DNA of 64,000 bases from Patellaria atrata CBS 101060 (taxonomy: Eukaryota; Ascomycota; Dothideomycetes; Patellariales; Patellariaceae): positions 189,785-253,784 of the forward strand of contig MU006093.1 in NCBI GenBank assembly GCA_010093705.1, written 5' to 3'. Shown here in pieces: positions 35,850 through 46,167 of this stretch. A program made the translations under genes and the position numbers. Numbering within the stretch: the first letter of the stretch is position 1; every line of letters starts with the position of its first letter. Below the pieces are notes generated by a model. The model was not told where the DNA came from. It did not search any database and saw only the letters and a program-made list of their open reading frames with translations.

Positions 35850-38591
35850 CTACTGTGCTGTCAAAGTGACCTGGGCAGAAGAAAGGCCTGTACTGGTTGC
35901 CGTAACGGTGATTGATCCGGAGACTCCAGCCTTTGTGCGGACGATGACGAGAGCGAAGCCGTTGAATGCCTTTCGCGTCTTGGAAGGGAACGATACCATA
36001 TCAGCAGGGTCACCGTTATCAGTGGCGATGATTTCACCAGGGCCGGATAGAGAAAATGTAATTGCGTTACCTGCCTGTGGTATCACATCTCCTTTACTGT
36101 CTAGAACCGCGACAGTGATAAACGATAGATCGCTACCATCGGCATTGATTGTCGATCGATCAGCCGTCAGCTGTAGTTGGCTGGCTGCACCTGTAGTTCG
36201 CACTGTATTGTTCGCCCATGGATCGCCATTCTTATATGTAACTACGTTCAGTTCTCCGGATTGATAGACAACGTTGTCCCACCGGAAGCGGAAGTTTGAT
36301 GCTTCTTTTCTTTTCCGGCCTTGAGATTTTCCATTCAAAAACAACTCAGCTTCATCAGCCGCCGAGAATACATGGACGGGAGTAATTTGTCCCACCCGGT
36401 TGGGCCAGGTCCAGTGCGGAAGAATGTGCGCCATGCGGAGGTCGGGACGCCAACGCGATTGATACAGATAATAGCGGTCTTTCTTAAAGCCAGCTAGGTC
36501 TATAATTCCAAAGTAAGAACTACGGGCCGAGTAGTACGGTGTAGGCTCCCCCATGTAGTCCCAACCCGACCAGACGAACTCCCCAGCAACGAATGGATTC
36601 TTATCCTGCATTGTAAACACCTTATCCGCGGAAGAACCAAAGGGAGTTGTGTATAATTCGTATGCGCTGACCTGCCGTGTATTGGGGTTACCACCACCAC
36701 CAGCAGTGTCCTTCACCGGCGCACTGATTTCGTTCGTTACTGGAAACATATATGTTCCCCGCGTACTTAGAGCGGCTGCAGTCTCGCTGCTGAGTATCAT
36801 CTTATCCGGAAATTTAGTATGAAATTTAGGGTACATGGGTGGAGTTGTTATTCCTTGTGAGCCGGCATAGGGTGGTGTGTCTCGGATCCCTTCACCTTGG
36901 TAGTTTAAACTTATGAGATCCAAAATCTCGGGAAAAGGCATGTCCGGTTGTGCGGCATTCATCGAAGCTGTGCCTGGCCGAGTCCGATCCTCTTCATGCA
37001 CGATATCACGGAGCTTTCGGGCTACCGCAGCTCCAGTGGCACCAGTAGTCTGTTCTCCTACTTCGTTCCCGAAACTCCAAGCGATGATAGACGGATGATT
37101 TCGGTCACGACGGATGAATGAGCGGAGATCTGGTTCGTACCAATCCGGAAATATCAAATGAAAATCGTTAGCATTCTTTTGACGCTCCCAACAGTCGAAT
37201 ATTTCATCTATAACCAGAAATCCCATTCGATCTACCATGTCTAGTAATTCAGGGGCTGGCGGATTATGTGACATTCGGATCGCATTAGAACCCAGGTTGC
37301 GCAGGATTTCTAGCTGCCGTTCAGCTGCGCGACTGTTAAAAGCTGCGCCTAAAGCACCCAAGTCATGGTGTTGGTTGACGCCGCGGATGCGTATCAGTTC
37401 ACCATTGACTAGTAATCCTTTTCCGGCATCGTAAGTAAGAGAGCGAATACCAAAACGGGTTTCGTAAGTGTCCAGCGTTCTGTTATCAGCGTATAAACGC
37501 GTAACAGCTACATAAAGGTTGGGACGCTGGGTTGGCGGTGGACCCCACAACTGAGGACTGTTTACTGTAGCGGAGAAGTTTAATCCTACTGGCTGTCTCT
37601 GGCCTGTGGACATAGTCACTGTTCTCCGTGGAAATTCAGCTACCTTTTCTGCTATGACTCCACTCTCCGAGTCGAACGCATGTATATCCGTAGCCACCTC
37701 TATCAACCGACTAGTTGATCCTTTGTTTGCCAGTTTAATTGATAAATCAATCGTTGCGGATTGGGCGGAAACGTCTCTGTTCGTAATATATGTACCCCAT
37801 TGAGCTATATGGGTTGGATTTACCTTTGTGAGCCAAACGTTTCGATAAATACCGCCACCAGGATACCAGCGCGATGAATCTACAGGGTTATCCAACCGAA
37901 TAGCCAATTGGTTTTCACCGAGTTTGAGATATGGGGTAAGATCCAAACGGAATGAATTGTAACCGTAGGGCCAGCCGCCGACCAGGTTTGCATTAAGCCA
38001 AACCATGGCATAGGACATCGCACCATCAATATCCAAGTAGATCGTTTTGCCCTCATCCACCTCAGTCATAGTCAATTTGCGGCGATACCAAGATATTCCT
38101 TGGATGGGCAATCGACCCATACCGCCCCCAATGATAGGATTCTCCTCTGTGTAAAAGGGTCCTTTAATAGCCCAGTCGTGCGGCAAAGTAACATCTTCCC
38201 ACGTACTATCATCAAATGTTGCTTGCACAAATGGGACCTTTCTATCAGGTGTACCAGTAGGGCGTTGATGATGTTTAGCAGGATCATTGATAAAATCATT
38301 TGCTGAAGGAAGGATCCATGGCTTAAGGATAGTTAGGTCTTTCTGGTTAGACACGTCCGGGCGTAGGTCGTAAATCAAATTATCCGGGTTCTTTGTCGTG
38401 CGCAAGAACCGCCATCCAGTATTGATGCTTACACGTTGACGGCCGGTCAGGACTACGGAGGTATCCTGTTGACGGCTTTCAATTGTAAGTGCTTCGGCAT
38501 GTTGTTGCAAAACTAACAGAAATAGAAGTAGTAAAGTAAGTCTAAAAACATCATGTAGTTGGTAAAGAAGATACATTTTCAATGAATGCAT
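35850..38591 (-). CDS. secreted glycoside hydrolase family 2 enzyme, beta-galactosidase-like
   Basis: Predicted extracellular exo-glycosidase; beta-galactosidase is the likeliest activity, though GH2 also contains other activities. Single exon, 913 aa, ATG at 38591; a second Met six residues in is also possible. A hydrophobic signal segment (LTLLLLFLLVLQQHAEA) ends near residue 35. Order: sugar-binding beta domain (about 55-235, DVTLPHDWAIKGPF, SSRWYPGGGIYRNVWL), Ig-like domain (to about 345), TIM barrel (about 390-690) with RGVNQHHDLGALG, IRMSHNPPAPELLD, acid/base Glu510 in SFGNEVGEQ and nucleophile Glu603 in ILSSETAAA, then a C-terminal beta region (about 700-790, DUF4982-like; HVFSAADEAELFLNGKSQG) and a bacterial Ig/invasin-like end (STINADGSDLSFITVAV). 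The architecture resembles bacterial (Bacteroidetes-type) GH2 enzymes and is intronless, so ancient transfer is possible but not shown. Confidence 0.93.
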   Translation of the reverse strand: MHSLKMYLLYQLHDVFRLTLLLLFLLVLQQHAEALTIESRQQDTSVVLTGRQRVSINTGWRFLRTTKNPDNLIYDLRPDVSNQKDLTILKPWILPSANDFINDPAKHHQRPTGTPDRKVPFVQATFDDSTWEDVTLPHDWAIKGPFYTEENPIIGGGMGRLPIQGISWYRRKLTMTEVDEGKTIYLDIDGAMSYAMVWLNANLVGGWPYGYNSFRLDLTPYLKLGENQLAIRLDNPVDSSRWYPGGGIYRNVWLTKVNPTHIAQWGTYITNRDVSAQSATIDLSIKLANKGSTSRLIEVATDIHAFDSESGVIAEKVAEFPRRTVTMSTGQRQPVGLNFSATVNSPQLWGPPPTQRPNLYVAVTRLYADNRTLDTYETRFGIRSLTYDAGKGLLVNGELIRIRGVNQHHDLGALGAAFNSRAAERQLEILRNLGSNAIRMSHNPPAPELLDMVDRMGFLVIDEIFDCWERQKNANDFHLIFPDWYEPDLRSFIRRDRNHPSIIAWSFGNEVGEQTTGATGAAVARKLRDIVHEEDRTRPGTASMNAAQPDMPFPEILDLISLNYQGEGIRDTPPYAGSQGITTPPMYPKFHTKFPDKMILSSETAAALSTRGTYMFPVTNEISAPVKDTAGGGGNPNTRQVSAYELYTTPFGSSADKVFTMQDKNPFVAGEFVWSGWDYMGEPTPYYSARSSYFGIIDLAGFKKDRYYLYQSRWRPDLRMAHILPHWTWPNRVGQITPVHVFSAADEAELFLNGKSQGRKRKEASNFRFRWDNVVYQSGELNVVTYKNGDPWANNTVRTTGAASQLQLTADRSTINADGSDLSFITVAVLDSKGDVIPQAGNAITFSLSGPGEIIATDNGDPADMVSFPSKTRKAFNGFALVIVRTKAGVSGSITVTATSTGLSSAQVTLTAQ

Positions 38592-38963
38592 GTCACTGGA
38601 ATTCCACGTCCAATCAAATACTTATATCTGTTTCTTGTCCTAACCTTCCGCTCCAAGTGAACTGTGCGCTTTCTTCGCTAAATGAAGCCTTCCAACTACA
38701 GCAGCATGATGGCGTCTTTAAATCATTTATAATGACCCCAGTTGGTAGTACTTATGTTTATGTGCAGCAAGTGTGCAGCAACGGAGAAATTTCATCCTCG
38801 AATAAAGAATTTCGGATATGAGATCTTAATGTAGAGGTAAACCGGCTCAATTAAAGCGGCCCGATTCGGCGACTCCATAGTTCGAAGAGAGGGGTAGAAG
38901 TGCATAACAGGATATAATATAGACATGAACTTTTAAAATTAAATGATGTCTCCTTTAAACGCG

Positions 38964-38996
<33 letters not shown>

Positions 38997-39403
38997 CGGA
39001 TAAAGTTGAACGCATCAAGTCTTAACCTACAAAATCGTTCTATAAGTTCCTCAAATTTAGAGTCGAGCACCAATGGACTATTCACGTACCTTTGGGTAAG
39101 GACCACAGACATACCTTCCCTTCTATACGTCAGAGTCTTTTCATCTCGAATCGCATCATGTACTTTTTCCCCAATTACTAGCGTTGCTCCCTCTGTCTGT
39201 CAATAGTGTTCACCCCCACACGCAGATGTATACCTAAGTAACCGATTGCAGAGAATCAAATCAGCAAACAGTAGCTCAATGTCTAAGAAAATGCATTGAT
39301 ATGTTTCGTTAAACTTTAGAACTCCGTACGATCAACGGAAGATACAAAGAGTTGTGTGTCAGTAACGATCATGCTTCAAAGAACTGATTATCACTACGAT
39401 TCG
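38592..39403. other. intergenic: GH2 promoter and LPMO 2 3' flank
   Basis: Contains the TA microsatellite at 38964-38991. No gene-like frame otherwise. Confidence 0.5.
38964..38991. repeat. (TA)14 microsatellite
   Basis: Uninterrupted alternating TA of 28 nt, about 370 bp upstream of the GH2 start on the minus strand. Probably length-variable between strains. Confidence 0.85.
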
Positions 39404-40434
39404 CTAATCAATCCATTCCCACTCTTGGGGATTGAATCCTTCCCATATCTTTGGGCCGGGTATAGTATAATTCTGTAAGTGAGTTAGCGCTTTGAAAGAC
39501 TGTCGTCGAATGTTCCGCACTTACAGTAACATTTCTAACTTCCGGTCCGTATAACATCCCAGCAATGGCAAGTCCGGGTTCTGTTTCAGCGTCAGCAAAA
39601 CACATTATCACATATAGATAGGTCATCTCTACGGCGACTCACCATTCATCGAATAGGTGCCAGGAAACTCAACCAAATATTCCTCCGGTGCCACCGCATC
39701 TCCCGTGCCGCTGACCTCCAAGTTCGCGCAATTTGGATAAGATTGTACAGGGTTCAACTCAATCATCAATATTTCGTGCCGAATCAAATAATTCCCAGGC
39801 TTTAGGTTCTTCGGAATGACAACTGGCCAACCTCGGAGTACTCTCCCGCCTTGCTCCCAACCTCTATGTGTTGCTTCCCCCTGGGCGAAATCGCATCTAT
39901 TGAAATGACCGCCATCCTTCATCCCAGCCTCCTGAATCTTAAACCATACCTTTCCTTTCCCGTCGAAGTTCTCACACGGCCCATTGCAGTTCGCCATGTA
40001 TACCATGATCGGACCTGCACAGTGCACCCACTCGCGTTGGTAACGGTTGCATCCCTTCAAATCCGAACCTTCGGGTAAGTCATTGCATTCGTAATCGCGG
40101 TAGTATTGGACATTGATGGTATCCCCGGCTTTGATAGGCGCGTAAGCGGTGGGATTTTTTGCCGGAAGTGCATCACCAGGCCGGTTGCAAGTCATGGCTG
40201 GATCTGCAAAGTCTTGGATGGGATCGGGGTACCAGCGACGTTGAATGCTTTCTTGACCTGCATCGGGGGCGTAAGGATTGTTTCTAGGCGGATTATGAGT
40301 TGGTATGCTCGAAGAGAACAGAGGCGTTCGTACGCTTGGTATTCAATGCCGTTGATGTAGTATCTACTGATGCCGCCATGGCTGGTGACGCTTGTGACAA
40401 GCGATGCCGCGACGATGATGCTGTGCCAAAGCAT
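39404..40434 (-). CDS. secreted AA9 lytic polysaccharide monooxygenase (LPMO 2)
   Basis: Copper enzyme for oxidative cleavage of plant polysaccharides. Four exons: 40434-40334, 40283-39643, 39580-39525, 39472-39404; introns of 50, 62 and 52 nt; product 288 aa. The ATG at 40434 gives an 18-aa signal peptide (MLWHSIIVAASLVTSVTS) and mature His19 (HGGISRYYINGIEYQA), the first copper ligand. The second ligand is His in REWVHCAGPIMVYMANC, and the axial Tyr is in VQSYPNCANLEV, again with Gln two residues before it. The tail exons give EPGLAIAGMLYGPEV and NYTIPGPKIWEGF with a short extension to WEWID. All three introns fall at the same positions and phases as in the LPMO at 6032-7111, so the two are paralogues; this copy has a longer last exon. 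The usual ALH segment reads MIE. Confidence 0.93.
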
Positions 40435-42074
40435 GGTCAACTCTGCTTTCAGACCGATTCCTATTTGATCTCAAGAGGTGTTGAGGATAGAAGGCGAAAT
40501 TTGGTCAAGCAACTCGCATCATATATGCTCTCCAGATTCCAGTAAACTGGACTGGTACCAAAGTACACGACGATTTATTTTTCTGGAGAATGAGGGGAAG
40601 CATGTCGCTATCTTGGTAGTCGTTGCTATGTATTGAGAGGGATATTAATATCTTGCAGCATCGTTGAGGTGAGTAGATTAATACATCTCGTTGTAAGGGA
40701 GAGTGAGGTTATGGATTGGGCGTCGGTAAGATAGGATACTACTGTGACCTTAGCGATAAAAGTACGGAGTATACATAACATGTGTGGAACAAATGGTTCG
40801 TAATATATACTCACGTACTATAGCGCTTTCTAATTGGCTATGTTTCTGAACTGTATCGAGAAATATATGAAGTATATGAATGCCCTAGTCGCGGACATAA
40901 CATTCCTCCTATTTCTAAAGTGCTTGACTCCTACAACTGATGTTCTTGAGTGGTTACTTCGTAAAAGCCACGACTCTCAATCCCGGAATATCAGTATGGG
41001 TATAGTTGTAATTGAAAGAGGTTATACCTAAGTGCCTAGAAACAAGTATACAAGCAGTTCCAATGTCGGAAAGCTCATTCGATGATCGCCAATGCATGTA
41101 TAGGTTATCGATACCGAAGTTTATTAGATTGGAGGAAACTTGGATTTCGGAAACATATCCGTTTGCGGTTCTATGTCCAGATTTTTGAGATCGCGTTGTA
41201 CTAGTCAATACCTATTCATCATATCATTCTTTCCTCAACATTCTCCCACTCGAGCTGCTCCTCAATAAATGCTAGAACCATTTGACAATATAGCGTGTCA
41301 TGACTGGTAATCACTCCAAATATTCTGCATATCACATTATAACGCATACTATAGCCTGCAGTTATAGACAGAAATCAACTTGTCGAATAAAATAGCCATG
41401 CGCCCAGTCTGATATGTGGAATCCACAAAGATCCGCATCTGATTGTGCTCTGCGAACGTATACAACCCAGTTTCAATATCAGAGGTCAAACAGTCTTCAA
41501 GTTGACGTTAACAGATGCATCTAGACTCAAGCCGTCGGGCAGCGGTGTTTTCACTGAATTTCGGATTGAAAGATAACAATAGTAAAGGTAACTCTCAAAG
41601 CTAGAAGATCGTCAGACGGCCTAATTGTTGATATTCCAACCTTTTATTCCTCGAGTACGGAATCCGAGCTGAGAAAAAGGGATAATGTGTAGCGAATGGC
41701 TGCTTGGACTCCAATCTTTTGGCTGTGGTGGCTTAGTTCAGCTGAATAGTGGAAAATCAAGTTTTGTAGACATACTCCTGCAACAGTTCAAATCTGTCAG
41801 ATCTCACGCTATTTTCATTGGTCGTATGGAACGAGAGGGTAGAAGAGATGCTCGGTATTGGGTGAAAATGATTGTCAGATCGGACAAATTTTAGAACGAG
41901 AGAGACCGTGAATCCCACCACAAGAGAATTCGGTATCCTCAAGTTATTATACAAACAAAAGATGCGTGCAGCACTATAAAGAGGACAGAGGGCTGTTCAT
42001 TCAAATCACTGACCTCGGTATCGTTCGATTCCCCTTGGAATATCTGTCTCGTCTACATCAAGAGCATCACTATC
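40435..42074. other. intergenic between divergent LPMO 2 and protease genes
   Basis: Shared upstream region of two secretome-type genes transcribed away from each other. Short open frames only. I see no repeat or RNA gene. Confidence 0.45.
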
Positions 42075-43022
42075 ATGCCAACCCAAGAGAATGTCCAAGC
42101 CGGTATCCCGGTAGAAGTCATTCTCCTCGATAAGATCAAGTGCACAAGCTTAGCTTCCCAAAAGTTTCTTCACGACTGTCCTGGGGAATATCAGAGCACC
42201 TTCGCGAGTACAACGAAACCAGAAAGTGCTCCAGCGGACCAACAAGTTCCAGAAATGACTGAGGATTCTGAACGAAAGCCTTCCGCAGTCTTTTTGCCCG
42301 ACGACCGTTATATCTATACGGACACAAACTACCCTTGGTCATTGGTTGGACGAGTTCGAACCGCAACAGGTGCTGTTGGATCTGGAGCGGTTGTCGGCCC
42401 ACGACATGTCCTCACAGCTTCGCACGTAGTCGATTGGACGCGAGATGCAAACGGTAGTGTTGGAGCTGCATGGTTCACACCAGCGTACTATGACGGGAGA
42501 GGTCCCTGGGGTGAATTTACAGTACGGCAGGTTTACTCGTGGCGAGAGAACAGTCCTGCAAGACTCTCAGACAGCCAGACTGCCTTTGATTACGCAATAC
42601 TTGTACTTCATGATACAATCAGCGATAAAGTTGGCGGGTTTGCAGGAGCACGCGTCTATGACGCACAGTGGAACGGACAGGCACTTTGGCAAACTCTCGG
42701 ATATCCGGTTGATTTGAATAACGGGGAGAGACCTGCATTTCAGGGAGGCTGTATCATTTCTACTAAAGAGGACCATATGTTCGATGTCGGCGGAGGTAGG
42801 ATTAATGGTGCAGTTCTTGGCCATTTTAACGATATATTTGGCGGGCAAAGTGGTGGTCCAGTATGGAGGACCTTCGAAGGGGAGAAATTCCCACGTGTGG
42901 TAGGAGTTCAGAGTACTGAATCTTCCACACCTCAGCTCGGTAGTACGACTGGTGATAATGAGTACGGTGGTGGTCAAGCGTTGTTCGATCTAGTGGATTG
43001 GGTCAAAACTAACGTTCCGTAG
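42075..43022 (+). CDS. trypsin-fold serine protease, V8/glutamyl-endopeptidase-like (S1)
   Basis: Predicted endopeptidase. Single exon, 315 aa. The catalytic triad is intact: His in VVGPRHVLTASHVVDW (about 117), Asp in TAFDYAILVLHD (about 172) and Ser in DIFGGQSGGPVWR (about 259). The oxyanion-loop GGQSGGP and the substrate-side LGYP are typical of V8-like enzymes. Residues 1-85 are a hydrophilic region that may be a propeptide (MPTQENVQAGIPVEVILLDK... ERKPSAVFLPDDRYIYTD). There is no N-terminal hydrophobic signal at the chosen ATG, and no splice donor upstream that supplies one, so either it is intracellular or a 5' exon is missing. Divergently transcribed from LPMO 2. Confidence 0.88.
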   Translation: MPTQENVQAGIPVEVILLDKIKCTSLASQKFLHDCPGEYQSTFASTTKPESAPADQQVPEMTEDSERKPSAVFLPDDRYIYTDTNYPWSLVGRVRTATGAVGSGAVVGPRHVLTASHVVDWTRDANGSVGAAWFTPAYYDGRGPWGEFTVRQVYSWRENSPARLSDSQTAFDYAILVLHDTISDKVGGFAGARVYDAQWNGQALWQTLGYPVDLNNGERPAFQGGCIISTKEDHMFDVGGGRINGAVLGHFNDIFGGQSGGPVWRTFEGEKFPRVVGVQSTESSTPQLGSTTGDNEYGGGQALFDLVDWVKTNVP

Positions 43023-44013
43023 GTAGTAGTGTCGGGTGATATGGTATTAAGGAATAATTTACGAACCAGACCTGTACTATACAAGATCATCTCCTGAGTG
43101 GATTATGAATGTGAGGGACTCCGTAGGACGGAGCCAACCTGACCCATGAATCAAACGTAGGAGCTACCAATGATTTCGAATATCCGGCGAAAGTAAGGAG
43201 TATCCCCTGTCTTCAGATTCCTTTCCGGTCCCATCGTAACCTGTACCTGATCCTTGTTCCATCGCACTCTACATCTGCTCCGGCTTCCCGACATAGTGTA
43301 CGTTACGTAGAGGGTGATATCTCAGCTCCATCTTAACCGAACATCCGAACACGTTGGGCTTTTTGTAAAGATAGTCCTGCCTTGCTCGGTCGCTGAGTAG
43401 ATGTCAATAGCTGTAATTCATCGAAGATGTCCATTGGAGGTGAGGCTTAGGCCAGTGGATGATTGTGCTAAGTCGTAGATGCGAAGTGTTCATTCTGGTG
43501 CGGTGGCCAGGAGTACGGGGAAGTAAGACGAGGTTGATCCATTGTACTGAACATTGTACTGAACAGTTCAGTTGGCTGGTTGGGTAGGGTGAGGAAAGAG
43601 CAGTCCGAGAGCCCACGTACAAGTACTTCCGTACGATAAATGCTCCCAGATTCTTGAGTACTATCTATCGATTCGACTCATTTGATAGCGAAGATTAAAG
43701 GTAAGTAGCGACCCAATGTGCGCAGTATCCGGGTACAGAGTATACTATTAAGGGACTGTACAAAGTTGACAAGTATGGAATACGGAGTAGAAATGGTGGA
43801 AGAACTAATAAGCGCACGGACCTGTAGTTCTACACATTGTTCGACTTCATTCCATAGTTCTACTTTAATACTTCTATTCCCAACGGTCGTCAACCCTTCC
43901 TTAATTGTAATAACATTCTGCCCTTTGGCATAGTTCTAGCGGAAGTGACAATGTGAGAAAAAGACTTCAACAGCTTTCAATTCAAATCGGAGATGTATCC
44001 AGTTTTAAACTCT
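43023..44013. other. intergenic
   Basis: No gene-like frame. A duplicated TTGTACTGAACA... segment occurs near 43542-43566. Confidence 0.45.
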
Positions 44014-44149
44014 AATATCACAAGCCTTCCAATATCACAAGCCTTCCAATATCACAAGCCTTCCAATATCACAAGCCTTCCAATATCACAAGCCTTCCAA
44101 TATCACAAGCCTTCCAATATCACAAGCCTTCCAATATCACAAGCCTTCG
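44014..44149. repeat. 17-bp minisatellite, 8 copies
   Basis: Eight head-to-tail copies of AATATCACAAGCCTTCC; the first seven are identical and the last differs at its final base. The unit is not a multiple of three. On the minus strand the eighth unit contains the TGA stop (44137-44139) of the SET gene, and the other seven lie directly downstream. Near-identity of units suggests recent expansion. Confidence 0.95.
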
Positions 44150-45584
44150 ATTGCAAGATCACTCTCCCAGCTAGGATGCTTCTCTGGGTTACTTAAAAGC
44201 AGAGCCATATCTCTCCCCTCCTGTGTCTCAAATCCAGACGTCATTTCAAATTGCTTCACAGCTAATTTTGCATACTTTTTCGTTGGTTCAAGCAGGCCGA
44301 GTTCGCTAGCAGTCAAAGCAGCCAGCTGATAGTATGTTCCCAGAGGTGCGATTAAACCCTCCTTGTTGTACAGATCGATGATTTCCCCAAGGATTGCGAG
44401 AAAGGAAGATTTGTCGTCAAGTTCTGGAAGCGTATTCGAGAGCTCTTCGATTTTTCTCAATCGCCCATCAGATATCTTGGTTCTTTCTGGCGTCGCAGTG
44501 CAGAGGCTACATTCACAGTCAAAGCCCCAGTTATCTTTGAGATACTTTCTTCGAGCGTTATGTCCGAGCTCAGAAGGTGCATCTACATAGAGTCAATAAC
44601 ACTCTGGACGAGGTATATGGTACCATACAGCTGAATGTGATCTCCTCCCCTGGCTTAATGAGCATGAGTGCGGAAACTTCTTGGGCTATCCCAGAATCGT
44701 CAGTTCGGTATATTGCACTTCTACTCGTCAGTTTCTGATGTTTCTCAACTATCAGGACAACCTTACTTCGGGCGACAATCATGATTAATCCGCTGTCTTG
44801 ATGTTAGCGGAGCTATTCTAACGGTCTAAATGTTACCTACAGCTATTTCTGGGGCTAAAATAGTATGTCTATTCTCATCGTCCCAGGCATAACTTTGCCC
44901 GATAGCATTTGTTTTGAGAAGATCCTCTATTTCATCATCCCCTCGACCCTGTTTCGCCAGACTCCGGGTCAAGTCCTGAGTTTTCTTAGGTAGTTGGCTC
45001 ATTGTGTGCCATTGCATTGCTTGACGGATGTTGTGAGGTAACACATGGATTGCTTTCTGGTGAATGGCTATAGTTGGATAACTATTCAAGATAATCTCCC
45101 CAGGTCTAAAAGTTCCGTTAGCAAAGACACCAATTCCACGACCGGGCTTTTCTATCAGCTGATATTTGATACGCTTTTGGTCAAAGAATGGTAGTTTTTG
45201 CCGATATGATATATCATAAGGATATGATCCATATGCTCGAGAATGTCTTGCAACGAAGGAAGCGATGTCCGGTGTCGTGAGTATGCTCATCCCCCGACCG
45301 TTCTGATAATCAGCATCTGTATAAATACAGAGCGACTCAACATGTTCTCCAGTCTTAGAACGCAATTTGAGACAAGCTGGTTCGTGGGTCCAGGGTATAA
45401 ACGATATACTCTTTCCAGGGTAGTCAAGACCTAATTTGGCCGGTGATGTCGTTTCCTCCCAGGATTCAAGTGGCCATGGATCATTAGGCCGAGATGTATC
45501 TTGACAACATCCTAGAAATGATTGGAAGAAAATAATAATACAAAGAATAATGCTGTAACACATAGGATAACGCAAAGGCCCCAT
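44137..45584 (-). CDS. SET-domain protein with N-terminal signal-like segment
   Basis: Probable SAM-dependent protein lysine methyltransferase. Four exons: 45584-44841, 44792-44767, 44723-44629, 44582-44137; introns of 48, 43 and 46 nt; product 436 aa. Exon 2 is only 26 nt but encodes the key RINHDCRP, completed to N by exon 3. SET landmarks in order: YQLIEKPGRGIGVFA (from about 138), GEIILNSYP, NHDCRPN (251-257), LMLIKPGEEITFSY (ending at Tyr289, the catalytic tyrosine position), then WGFDCECSLC, a post-SET cysteine cluster. The C-terminal 120 residues are helical (IGEIIDLYNKEG, YYQLAALTASELGLLEPT). Residues 8-27 (MCYSIILCIIIFFQSFLGCC) look like a signal peptide or membrane anchor, odd for a methyltransferase. 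The third acceptor is read as ACGAG because it restores Asn in NHDCRPN. The stop codon lies inside a minisatellite. Confidence 0.87.
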
Positions 45585-46167
45585 CTCTTTGAAATGAGAA
45601 GCAATTGGGAGATAGTGAGTTAACTTTAAGAATAATAATAAAAAACAATCTTAACCAAGTATAAACAGAAAAGGAAGATTTATTCTACATGACTGATTGT
45701 TCAAAAAAAAAACCCAAAGATTCCAGTAGTCAATTAAAGCCACGTCGTACCTACGTTATTAGGTTCTGAATCTTAGCATTTAATCTATCTGTGACAAGAA
45801 CAAGAAAAACATTTCAAGCGAACACAACACCAACTCATCGATTAGGGCCGGCGACCGGATTTCGAGAAATGAATATTGAAAAATCAAGAATATTATGATG
45901 TATTTCAAAGTTCCAAATGCAAAACTCACACTGGTTTGCTGTCTTTCCTACGAATTAAAGACTGATAGAGAGTGATTTATGTGTTCTAGTGATCTATAGA
46001 CAGACTCTAACAATATGATTTGTCTTGTAATTGCGGTACTTCCAAAGTTCAGCGTTGATTTATTAAGTGCGAAAGTCTATTATAAGTTCGTGCCTAACGA
46101 ATCGACCTAGGTCGGTCTCAGTATTTGGATATCACTTCCGCAACACAAAACCTCCTTAGCATAGGAA
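45585..46167. other. intergenic: SET promoter and GMC 3' flank
   Basis: A+T-rich, with an A-run near 45703. No gene-like frame. Confidence 0.5.

Noticed and set aside
40192-40545. Overlapping plus- and minus-strand frames around the LPMO 2 start
   Set aside because: The minus strand is explained by exon 1, intron 1 and exon 2 of LPMO 2; the plus-strand frame is its shadow.
42005-42040. GTTCGATTCC, a B-box-like sequence
   Set aside because: No A box or cloverleaf pairing around it; it lies in the protease 5' leader.
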